NCBI RefSeq assembly: GCF_921293095.1
Contig: NC_060259.1
Span: forward strand, 47,287,812 to 47,351,811
Source of the DNA: Ischnura elegans
Taxonomy: Eukaryota; Arthropoda; Insecta; Odonata; Coenagrionidae
Direction: 5' to 3'
DNA: 64,000 nucleotides
The position numbers were made by a program, and so were the translations under genes. Below, in pieces: positions 38,901 through 50,900 of this stretch (position 1 is its first letter; each line of letters opens with the position of its first letter). Below the pieces are notes generated by a model, which was not told where the DNA came from, did not search any database, and was given only the letters and a program-made list of their open reading frames with translations.

Positions 38901-41900
38901 AGCACCGTGGCCTTTCAAATTTCCCAATGACATCGGGCTTATTTTGTCCGTGCCCGTTTGGTTGACGCACAGCCCCACAGTAACACGCACTTTACTCTTT
39001 TCCCCCCCATGGCACCTTTGCCCTTTGAAACCCAGGGTTGCGTCAGGTAATGCATTAAAAAATAGCCCAGTTTCAGGGGCCAGCGAGGGTGAGCTCGTCG
39101 AGGAAAGGGTCCCGGATTAGGGACCCTTCGAAGTGCTTCGGCGAAAAGTAGTCAAGTAGTCTTCGTTGTACGTTCACAGCAGTGCAAAGGGTTAATTAGG
39201 GGTGTACGAAATACTCCGCGCGACCTTCCTGGCATGTTAAACTACGAATTATTGTCGATGCTATGTTTACGAGCAGGCACGTAAATAGTGGTATAATGTC
39301 AGCCGCGATATTTTAACTGTACTCCTACTCCCCCTAAATTCCCACAGTGAGGTTTTTGGCGACCCATTTCTCTCCAAAGTTGCATTATCATTTACGATTT
39401 CGCACTTTTGATGGACCACAGTTGGAAGCGCTGATTTTTTAGCTACTTACGCCGGCATAACTAGTTTTGTTGACAAATTTTTCGCCGTAGTTCGTATAAA
39501 CGAATGCCATTTGTTCCTAGGGACCGAGCCGAGGTTCGTAAATTCAAAAAATTTCGTATAATCGAAACTTCGTATAATCGAATAGCGCCATGTATTTAGC
39601 ATAGGCTTTTCACCGGGACCGCAATATCACTTCGTATAATCGAAAACTTCGTAAAATCCTGCTTCGTAAAATCAAGAGTTTACTGTATGTGTACATGGGT
39701 GTAACTGATATCATGGATCAAAATATCAACAGGTACCGGAATGTTATCAGAGGAAAAAAATGGTGATGTTCTACATGAAGCTATCTCCTTGATGCTGTTT
39801 TTGTAAATGCCTGCATCTATATGGAAAATTCTGGCTCAAATATACAGCGGTAAGCCTTATGGCAAGAGATTGCACAAGTGTTTTTGTTACGAAGATGTAC
39901 TTATCCCAAACCTGGTGGTCGTGTTATACATTCGCTATCAAGTGCAACCAATCATAGAGTGTCTGATGACATATGGTGTTATGGCAGGGATCACCAATTT
40001 GTCCCGTGTGATAGATGCTGATGTGCTTACGAAGAACGCTATTCCCATGCACGCTCAAAATGTGTTCAGTGCGACGTAGCTCTTTGCCTTCAATGAAATT
40101 CTGAGTATCATACTTGGCAATTGAAAACCCAATTTATAGTATTCAAAGACATTACCAGCAATAAGGGGCTAATTTTGGTAATAAATTCATTGGTAGTGTG
40201 TGCTTTCAAAACTGAGTTTTATACTGTTAAGTTCCTTGGTCAGCTAAAAAAAATGTTGAAACCGAAAAAAGAATGTATAATGATTTGAACTTACTTCAAA
40301 TTGACAAATAAAAGAAGTACTATGGTTAAATGCAAAAAAATGTCATATTACACAATAGAAATGAGAATTATGAAGGTACAAGCGATTTTTTTCCTGCAGA
40401 ATGCAGAGCGGTGGCCAGAATGGCACACCCCCTAAAGCAAGAACAAATCTACAGGATTTTAAAACTAAGTGTTTATCTGAATGCTTGGGCAGTAATTCAG
40501 CAGTTTTTAATGGATAAATAAATAAATAAATAAATAAATAAAATAAATTCTGCCGTGAAAGGGTTTATCTTCTCTATGTGAATGGAATGGTGCTACTTTT
40601 TGTGTAATCTTTTATTCAATAAATGATTTTTTTAATTTCAGGGAGACAGACTTAAAGAAGCAGCAAAAATTAACCTTTCGCTCTCTGCTTTGGGGAATGT
40701 CATATCTGCCCTCTCACATGGAAAGAGCCAGCATGTGCCATACAGAGATTCGAAACTCACTCGACTCTTACAAGGTATACTGTCATAAAATCCTAGTTTT
40801 TAGGTTTTATATTCTGTAAATAACTGTGGGCTTGTGATAGACATCTTGTCTTGCTGGTTATTGTTTGTAAAGATAAATGCCTTTTTCTGGATTTTATAAA
40901 TTTGAGTGTTCTTTAGATGAAAGCAAAACAAAAATAATAGTGGGGATGTGCGAGTACCTTCTTAAAAATTCAAGTCGAGTAGGTGGTACTCGATTCATAA
41001 TGCTACTTGAGTTTTTCAAGTGGCATTATGAATGCCGAGTCCAGGCAAGTAGTTTCTGTTATGGAGCTGTTGAGGCCAGTAAGATCGGAAATCTGCTGAC
41101 AGGAAACTCTATCATGAAACTCAGGAAATAACATCATTTTTAAAGGTGATATGTTGTTCTAATGCAGTGGCCTGGGAGTTTCAGCTTGTCGTTTACATAG
41201 TAGTCAACTACTATAGTCGTCGACATGGGCGCCTAATACCTTTTTGTCAGCTATGGTGGCCTATTGTCTTCCGACCCGGCAGCATATTCGGAGTAATCGA
41301 AGTGGACTGCAGCATCATTCATACTTACTGATACGATAATTTTGGACCCTACTCTACATTCTTTATTCAAGTGCGGAGAGAATATGTAACAATTGTTAGG
41401 ATTTCTGAAAGAAAGAAAAATATACTGTGCGACCTTGATAAAACGAGACCCCATGGTGCTCTAATAAACACTCACTATAGCAAAATGTCATTTTACTGGA
41501 GGTGGAGCAAATAATAGCCAATAAACCTATTGTCTACGCTTGTATAGGAACAGGATTGGTGTGGCAATGGAGACATTTTTATTAGGGATGGGTCGAATAG
41601 TAGATTTCTCGAATTCGAATATCGAATTCGAATATTAAATCATAGCTCGAATATTCGAATACCTCGAATTTCGAATACCTCGAATACTAAACGATGAATG
41701 TGAAAATGTTTGACTAGGTCGCCTATGCAGCAGGAAACCCAAGATTTTGGCGAGTAATTGTGATTGCCTTTAAAGGATTCAAACAGGAATTTAGCTGATT
41801 AATGGAATATTTTAATTTTATGTAAACAATAGGGTAGTTTCCTTCATTAAAGAAAACGAAAGGTATTGATTGTGATTCGTTACCCACCATTAGTGTATTC

Positions 41901-44900
41901 ATAATATACAAATTATTTTGTTCTAGAAATACCGGTTTAGACTAATGGCAATGTTCAATTTTACCTCATTTGAAAAAGGCCAGATTGGCGCCTATGCGAT
42001 GCCATTCCACGTGACATCACAGGGACCTAGTTTCTACACGAGAGGATCGGAGGTTTACATCGTCTGAGGTTACCAATGCATGCATGAGGCACAGAGCTCA
42101 GGGAAACATGTCTTAATAATCACACAGTCTGTTTGATAAGGTATTAATAATCCTTATTTAAGCCAAGCGCTACCAGCTAGCATGGTACTCGGCTACCTGC
42201 TAGCATCCTGCGTCGTAATAGCGCTCAGAGCCTCGCCCCAAGGTCACCTCACTTGCGGCAGCGGGAACCAGAACGACGTCACGCGGAGTTTTTCCCGGCA
42301 TTCATACTTACCCGTCGCGTTTTCGCGCGCTTGATAATTTTCACTTTTAATTCAATCGCGAAAAATAGATATCGTATTATAAAACTCTAAAAGCGTTAAA
42401 TACGTACTTCAGGAGTATTAATATTTCGATTTAGGCAATAAAAAAACCCACCCTATTTGAGCATTACGCCTCCGTCGTATTTCTTCTTCTTCCCGGTATT
42501 TATTTTCCTGCGCAAAATGCTTAAATAAAGTCAGAAATATGTCGTGTTTGGTCTTATTCTTTTTTAAATTACGCGCACATTACTAATATTTCATTGCAAT
42601 AAAGGTGTAATAACAATTGCCTAAAGTCATTGTTAGACACCTTTCGGGCTAGTAGATGACTCATGCAGCAGTTGACCTCCAGAAAGGGGGGAATTCGAAG
42701 CAGGTAGGTAGAAAAAGGTCAGTGGGTGAGAAAAGGGGGTGGGCGCGAGACACGTTTTTATTTTTCTCGCGTAACTTGATATTTTTTGAAGATAAGGTCT
42801 TTGTAATACAATCCCTGCACGAGCTGGGATCTTTTGTTTGATTTCGGAGAAGAGGAAATCGTCAAGAGTGGGTGAGGCGAATGCTGAATGGAGGGGGATA
42901 GCAGATCGTGGGAAATGCGCCAATGTCACTATCCCACGACACTGAGTTCCTCCCTATGGTAGTTTCATCTCCTGGGGAAGATTCAAAATAAGTGCCTGTC
43001 ATTATTAGCCACAAAGGACACACGGCAAACACCTCCTCTCATTTTATCAAAAGATGGATGCGGGAAAATGGTCAGTGGGGAGAAAGAGGGAATTGTGAAA
43101 CACGATTCTATTATTTTCCGGTAACTTGATATTTTTTTCAAAGCTGAGGTCTTCGTAATACGATCCCTGCACGAGCCGGGACCTTTTTTTTGTTTTCGGG
43201 GAAGAGGAAATCGTCGGAGGGGGTGGGGCGAACGCTGAATGGATGGGGATAGCGCATCGTGGGAAATGCGCCAATGTTGCTATCCCACGGAACTGAGGTT
43301 CTCCTGATAGGGGACACCTGGGATTTTCGGATTTTTTTCATCCGATCAATTTCGGTTCCCCACGTCGAACTCTTTTCACCGCTCGAACCCGCGAATTTGA
43401 TGTATTTCGTCAGCTTGCCTAAAACGGCGCTGCATGCACTAGACGACTAGAGTTCTCATTTTTCCGAGTCAACTACCAACGACGTGCGAGCGTCAGTGTA
43501 TGACGCGAAATTCAAAGTATTCGAGGTATTCGAGACGGTACCTTTGGCATAACTATTCGAGATCTCGAATATCGAATACTTTCTATTATTCGAGGTATTC
43601 GAGTATTCGCGGATACTATTCGCACATCTCTAATTTTTATCCAATAAACTTGAGCATAAATCCAGACAAAAGGCGATGTTTTTTTTGCATCACTAAATTC
43701 CCTTGCTGTAATAACAAACTAGCAATGCAATATAAGTGCCGTACTGAATAAAAATCATGCAAAGCACTGCTTTGCCAATCATTATCCCAATGCACAACCG
43801 AGGAAGCCGCTTTTTTATGTACTTACAAGGGGAGACCACGAAACTTGCTCCGTCTTTTTCAATGCCGTATTTTTTATGGCCTTCGGAATTGTGAACACAT
43901 CCCCAAACTAGTAGTGGTGCCGTTGAATGGGCTTTAGTTTGGCTGTAATTAATTAATTTTCATGCGGTACTTTTCACAAGCCGCGTATAGTTCCATGATA
44001 TCGCACTACTCTACAGGCGGGTTGGGTGGGGTAGTGGTTAGCGTTTACGGCTACCACCCGGGGGACCAGAGTTCGAGGCTTCGTAAGGGCTGTATATTTT
44101 GCTGTCTTCATTGTGATTATACGGCATCAACTTTTTCATTAGTTTTAATTGCGACAAGCATAGACATGAAACTATTTTTTTATCATCATAATGGCGTTTA
44201 GGTATTTAAGCAGTGTCATTTCAAGCACGGAGATACGACGACTACATTAGCAAGGGTTGGTGTGCGCCAAAATGTTAATTTTTCATTGTTTGTACTAATC
44301 AACTTCCACATTAAAAATGAAAACCACTCTTGTGAGAGCACATGCCATTAAAGGCTCGCGGCGATCAACAACATGCGTACAGACATAATTAATAAGAACA
44401 CAAAACGATTATAAAATGCCATATTTCCCGAACACTTGTAATTCACTTTACTCCAAAGAGAGTTTACTTACACAGTACCTATGTGCTAAAAGAACAATAC
44501 TATAATTTCCATTAACAAATAGGATGAAATAAAAGTTGATGATTATGGACCGGGCGTGGTGGCGTATAAAATACAGTGCAACCTCGATATAACGACACCC
44601 CACGGTGTACTAATAAACACTCGTTATAGCGAATTGTCGCTTTACCGGAGGTGGAGCAAATAATAGCCAATATACCTGTTGCGAACAGATATACAGGAAC
44701 AGGAGTGGTGCGGCGACAGAGAAACATCTATCCGATAAACGTAAGCATAAATCCAGACGAAAGGCGATGTTTTTTTGCATCACTAAATTTCCTTACTCAA
44801 ACAACGACTAACTATTCGAACAATTTATAAGCGCCGCACTGAATAAAAATCATGCAAAGCATTGTTTCGTCAATCATTATATTTATCGAAAGACAGTTTA

Positions 44901-47900
44901 CCACATAAATTTGAGACTGAGCACTCCATTAACTTCATTTCTAACAGATCGCTAGCAATTACAGAGGTTAAGGAGTCTTGATGAAAGTCTTCCGGCGGTG
45001 AAACCCTCGCTATGGCGAGAGCCAACACCGAAAGGGTCTCGTTAAAACGAATTTTTTAACACGCTTATTATAGGGTCAATTGACGGTGCATCGGCTATCT
45101 CTCGTTATAGCGGGGGTGTCGCTATAGCCCGTACTCGCTTTAACGAGGTTCCACTGTACGTCAATCTTCGAAAACCAAGGATTTCAACGTCGTACGTACA
45201 TTCTGGGCTAGAATGGTGTCGTGTATTCCTACAATGTACTTTGACTGTCTATGTTGCGAGTTGTCAAAGTTCGAGGTATTGTAGCTAATTTTTATAGATC
45301 AGCAAGAGGAACCCGTCACACGTGGCATATAAATTACGCCGCGCGACCGGCCGTGTACCACCTGTGTACCTTCATACCTATAAATTTACAAGATTTTACT
45401 AATTTATACAAATGAAGATTAATTTTTTAAAAAATCGCGTGTTATCATATATGCAAATAACATCGGCAAAGTACGCCATTCGCCCGGTTGTGTAGAAATA
45501 ACAGTCGCGCCCGCTAGAGGGTTAAAAGCAACAATTACACCAAATGTGTCTTGTGCTCGCCGCTTCCCAAAATCTTCCGTAGCCCATCCAATATAATAAC
45601 AAGATGCCCACCAGCAAATGTCATTTCTTTGAAAAAAAGCCACTGTTTTAGCCTCCCGTTAACCTTTCGGTACGCTTTTGAGCAGAGTAGAAAGTGGAGC
45701 CTTAACTTATCCGCGTTGAAAATGACACTGCTTAAATACCTAAACGCCGTTATGATGATAAAAAAATAATCTCATGTCTTTGCTTGTCGCAATTAAAACT
45801 AATGAAAAAGTTGACGCCGTATGATCACAATGAAGACAACAAAATATACAGCCCTTAAGAAGCCTCGAACTCTGGTCCCCCGGGTGGTAGCCGTAAACGC
45901 TAACCACTACCCCACCCGACCCGCCTGTTGAGTGGTGTGATATCATGGAACTATACTCGGCTTGTGAAAAGTACCGCATGAAAATCAATTAATTACAGCC
46001 AAACTAAGGCCCATTCAACGGAACCACTACTAGTGCGGGGATGTGTTCACCATTCCGAAGGCCATAAAAAATACGGCATTGAAAAAGGCGGAGCAAGTTT
46101 CGTGGTCTCCCCTTGTTAGTGCTTTTATGTGATCATTCTATTATTTTGGTTTTTTCCAGTGAAAATTCAAACATACTGATAAAACTGTATCGAGGTAGTT
46201 TAATACCTCAAATGCTTCCATTGATGTATGTTTATTGTTCCTGTACATTTCGCGGAAGTTATGCGAAATAACATATTGCATTTGTTTCTGCAGACGAAAA
46301 CACCGAAAGGTGGTTGAACGATCCTGCCTCGGAAGACTTTTTCTATCATCCGATGAGATATCTTCATAATCTGCTCTAAAAAATCTGCTTAGCATGCATA
46401 GTGATGTCATAAACATTTCTGTTGTTTCAAAAAAAAGCCCTATTTTGAGTGTTATGCCTGCTACGTCATTGAAATAATATGCTGAGGTTATCCACGGCCC
46501 TGCAATTAAAATGATTCGCATTAAAATTGGTAACAGAGGAAAAGAAATTAACTTGATATTATTTCACGAGAAATATAATGCAGATATTATGCTGATATAC
46601 TATAAGTAAAACAAAAGCAAGCTGCAAGAAACTGATTAAAATAACATGCATGGGTAATGTATGCAGCAAAAAAATGTAAAAGCATATGCATCTGATATAG
46701 TAAGGTCAATATAAACATACCACAATGAATTTATTGATTTAATATTTTCAATAATGACTGCGAAATATGAAAAAGAATGCAGAATTTTTTAAATTAAATA
46801 AACTAAAAGTACAGCATCAGATTTTCGAAATTTAGGTTCTGAGCCTTAAACTATCATAATTGTCTTTCAGGGAAGAAAGGGTTAAAAAACCAACTCCTTT
46901 AATTTTTGATAATTTTACGCATAGAAAATACCCAAAGCTGAGTTTATTATGAGCTTACCCCTTATACCACTCATGATATAGCTTTTGGTTTCATCTTATA
47001 GAATCCAGTTAAATAATTTCCAAAGAATATATTAGGCTCACCGAAGTTTCTCAAGGTAATCTCCTTGTCCTTAAAAATACATAGGTAGAGTAATGGATAA
47101 AAGAAGAAAACCCACACATCCCTAATATTTCATAATGTGTGCCAATTTTTTTATCTGAATTTACTGTTAATAATGATTGTTCTCTCAGGTAAAATTTGTA
47201 ATACAGTGGAACCCCGATCTATCGTTCCCACATTGATCATTTTCCGTTCCTGGTCCCAAATAAAGTTCCATAGAGACAATGTAATTTTTTCCCGCATCCA
47301 TCGTTCCCCGAAGTATCGTTTTCCTGCATTGATCGTTTGAAGATCGCAGTCCCGTCGTATAATTTTCCCGCATCCATCGTTTGACGAAAATGAGACGAAG
47401 TGTTTTCAACGTGTTATTTTTAGCTAATAACGACAGACACATAGTTTGAATCTTCCCCAGGAGATTGAAATACGATAGGGAGAAGCTGAGTGCCGTGGGA
47501 TAGTTACATTAGCGCATTTCCCAAGATCCACTATCCCCCTCCATTCAGCACTCACCCCCCCCTCTTAAGCTTACCTATTCTCCGAAATAAAAAAAAAAAA
47601 CAGTCCCAGCTCGCACTGTGATCGCATTACGAAGACCTTAACTTCGAAAGAAAATATCAAGTTACACGAGAACAATAGAAACGTGTTTCACGCCTCTCCG
47701 ATTCTTGCCCCCTGAATTTTTTCGGCCTATCTCCTTCATAGTTCCCAGTTTCTGGAGATCAACTGCTGCATGAATCACCTATTAGCCCAAAAGGTGTCTA
47801 ACAATGAATTTCCGCAATTGGCATTATACTTTTATTAGATTTAAATATTAGTAATGTGCACGTAATTCAAAAAAGAATGATACCAAACACGACGTATTTC

Positions 47901-50900
47901 TAATGCTATTTAAGCATTTTAAGCAAGGAAATAGTTGGAATAATACGATGGTGGTTTCTAATGAATCTGTATATCCTCACAGCTGAGCTTCTCGGCAGTT
48001 GATGCGGGATTTTTTTTCTAAAACAGGGCATCTGGTTACAATTTACGTGTTATGCTACAAGTCTCACTTGTCTGAGTTGCTAACGAAGCGATGTCTTCTC
48101 AGGATATTTTGTTTCTCCCTACTAGCAATCTGAATTCATCTGCTCATCTAGAGCTGCGCTACTTACTGTTAGAAATGAGTGGGTAAGTTGCCTTCTCTAT
48201 AGGATAAAAAATTTCATTGCGCAGTCATATGGTCATGCTTCACCCTCTGCAATAAGTTCTGCTTATGCCGTATGCGATAGCATTATTGCCGAACTTCACC
48301 TCGTATGAGTGGTTCCGTACTTTCCAGGGTGGATTGACTTAAAACCAGCGAGTGATTTCCGTGTGAGCTCAATAGTCCGGTTTCATTTTTATTAGTTTTA
48401 TTTTTATTCGTCTTCGGACCAAGGCCCTTCCGAAGAAACAAGTGAGAACTTTAAAAGATGGACTGAAAATAATTGAAGATGAAGGAAAGATTCTGGGCTA
48501 GAAGCGCGTGAAACGCCTCGGTATGTCCGCTAGCACATGACGGCAGGGGTGGGGGTAGAGCGAGATCCCTGGTGAAAACAAGAAGTGGGATGAAGCCGAG
48601 GAACAGGTGGGCATGCCACTAACGATTAACGCAACATTGTTAACGCTTTACACATTGCCTCAATGATATTAAAAATTTAATTGCTAGAAAGGAACATTTC
48701 AAATAATAAACTATTTTTGGCTTTTTTGATCCATCTCACAACCAATCACTGCATCAGTGAAAGCGGTCGTTTAGGAATAATACGCACAGTTCTCTCGTAA
48801 ATACGTGTACTTGAAATGGCATTTGATGGATAAGAAGTTTTACATCAGACAGAAATGCATAATAGCAGTGAAAATTCCGAGTGGAGTGCAAACATTTTTT
48901 AGCAAGGCCTTTAGGATATTTGAAAGAGATATAAGTCGAATCATCAATATGACCTAAGTGTTTCGATAAAGTAATAATATTCCTGTAATCAGCTAAAATC
49001 TTGTTTGAATCCGTCAATGAATAACATAATTCGCAAAACTCCAGCGTTTCCTGGGGCATAGGCAACCTGGCCAAACATTCCCGCATCGATCATTTTCCCG
49101 CATTCATCGTTTTTTCCATCCATCCCCCTGAAAAACGATAGATCGAGGTTCCACTGTACTTAATAATGCAGAAAGAGTGGTATATATTTGGTATACTATT
49201 GAAATGAGTGAAAGTATTAAAGTTGAATTGGGCCTTTAGCTAATTATCAGCTATAATAATTCACTTCTTGTTTTTATTTTTTTAAGATTCTCTTGGAGGT
49301 AATTCCGTTACTGTTATGATTGCCAACATTGGCCCAGCCAGCAGCAATCATGAGGAAACACTTACTACCCTTAGATATGCAAACAGGGCGAAAAACATTA
49401 AAAATGTGCCTCAAGTCAATGAGGATCCTAAAGATGCCATGCTGAGGGAATTTCAGGCTGAGATAACCCGGCTGAGGGTAAGTTTCTGTCGCATTAACTT
49501 TGCATGTATTCCATTCAGAGAATAACTCTAATGTGAAATTCATGGGACCAGAAGATAGACAAGTCATTATTGTGGAATATGCAGTTGTGAGGCCAAATAT
49601 TTTCACAAAATTTTTGGTATCATAGCTTGTAAATTGAACTTCAAATTTGCAAGTGATGAATTCCAATGGTTCCTAAAGCATTAATTTTGAATCCATTTTG
49701 TATATTGGGTTATCAACTTTTTTAATATCTCATGAAGTAGAGCTGTAAGAATCATTTGCAGGTACCGTATTTATCTGAATATAGTGCCCCTTTTTTCCAA
49801 AAATGCCTGTGGTGAAAGTAGAGGCCGGATTATATTTCTTGTCATTTTTTAAAAAAGTATTTTCCGAAGCTGAAGCCTCAGAATTAGGGGGAGACTGTAT
49901 TCAGAGAAATACGGTAATTCACTGCAATCAGACATCAGCTACAAAATTCATTTTAAATGCCGTCAAATTGATTTGTTCGCACTTGCATGATCTGATTCCT
50001 GGTTGAATTATTGGGCATCAGAGGGGGTCAGGAGGGGAAAAGAAAGTGTGATCATGTTCAACTTAATTATAGTCATCACAATTCTGGATGTCTGCTCAAG
50101 ATTAATAAATTATTCTGCAATCATCCTGTTATTTTTACTTTCCAATGGGAACTTAATGTCTCGTAGACTGCAAAAATTGGCATCAATACTACTTTCAAAG
50201 CCTTCAAGAGTTCCCTGTGTTCATAGCAACAGGACTACCAAGATTTAATCCAATTGGCCACATCTGATTTCTTAATTTAAAGGTGCTTGATTCGTTCCCT
50301 GATCTTATGGGCACCTGTGTTTATCCCAGTATTTAACTCTGCTGTTGTAGCCTGCAAATTTGCCTTTTCAACTAATGTGCCACCCCTTCTGTGCTACAAA
50401 CTTAATTGTGCTGGTAGCTTTGTTGCCATAGTTGATGGAATTATTTTGTGCACGTTAATATTTATTACTTGAATTTTGTTCATGTGCTTCCTTTCTCTTT
50501 CAGTCCTTGTTAATTCAGAGGCAGGAAGAAGTTGCTAGGCGACAAACTCTTTCAACCAGTCAGCCAATCCCCCAACTGCCTCAACCATCTACCTCCTCTG
50601 CAACAAAGAAAAAATCTAAAAAGAAGACGTTAATGGGTGACAAGGTTATAAGTGAGCCTGCTTCAATGACTGAGAGTACTGAAAGTACCGAGGACAAAAT
50701 GATGAATGAATTTCTGGTTTCTGAACTAGAAATGTTGGAGCAAGAGAGACAGAAAGTAGCCAATGATTCGCAGCTTATTTCTGCGGTAAGTTTATTTTCC
50801 ATTTTTTCAATATTATTGATTAATTCACTATTAGTTAGCTCTCCGTGAATGGTGGGCCTACATAAAATGTAGAAAGTGATACACAGTCCGTGGCACTGCA

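Larger units (their letters stand above)
35944..40641 (+). other. Intron 7 of the kinesin gene
   Basis: The 4698-base intron is mostly a 3.06-kb Tigger element (36630-39685). The flanks 35944-36629 and 39686-40511 show nothing recognisable. A (TAAA)n run lies close to the acceptor. Confidence 0.85.
41583..43632. mobile_element. hAT-type element (TAGGGATGGGTCGAATAG ends)
   Basis: Ends TAGGGATGGGTCGAATAG and CTATTCGCACATCTCTA; exact 8-bp duplication ATTTTTAT (41575-41582 and 43633-43640). Subterminal TCGAATA arrays are present. The interior is a Tigger-like family copy (about 41698-43340, interrupted) rather than hAT coding sequence. Confidence 0.88.
41425..43800 (+). mobile_element. Pogo-like MITE copy split by a hAT insertion
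   Basis: 41425-41582 and 43633-43800 are together collinear with the intact MITE at 44573-45158 (first CTGTGCGACCTTGATA, then CATAAATCCAGAC, GGCGATGTTTTTT). The hAT at 41583-43632 splits it. The right end of the MITE is missing. Confidence 0.8.
40775..49286 (+). other. Intron 8 of the kinesin gene
   Basis: The 8512-base intron is a mosaic of hAT, pogo-like and long-inverted-repeat elements from 41425 to 49156. Unassigned parts are 40775-40940, 41040-41424 and 46131-47203; the last holds a minus-strand frame of 126 codons with no recognised family. Confidence 0.85.

Noticed and set aside
44031..44080. tRNA gene
   Set aside because: Same reasoning: Pol III-like boxes without acceptor or anticodon stems, duplicated in the opposite arm.
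46141..46521. 126-codon minus-strand open frame in intron 8
   Set aside because: Length is notable for AT-rich DNA, but no domain or motif is recognisable and no splice context supports it.
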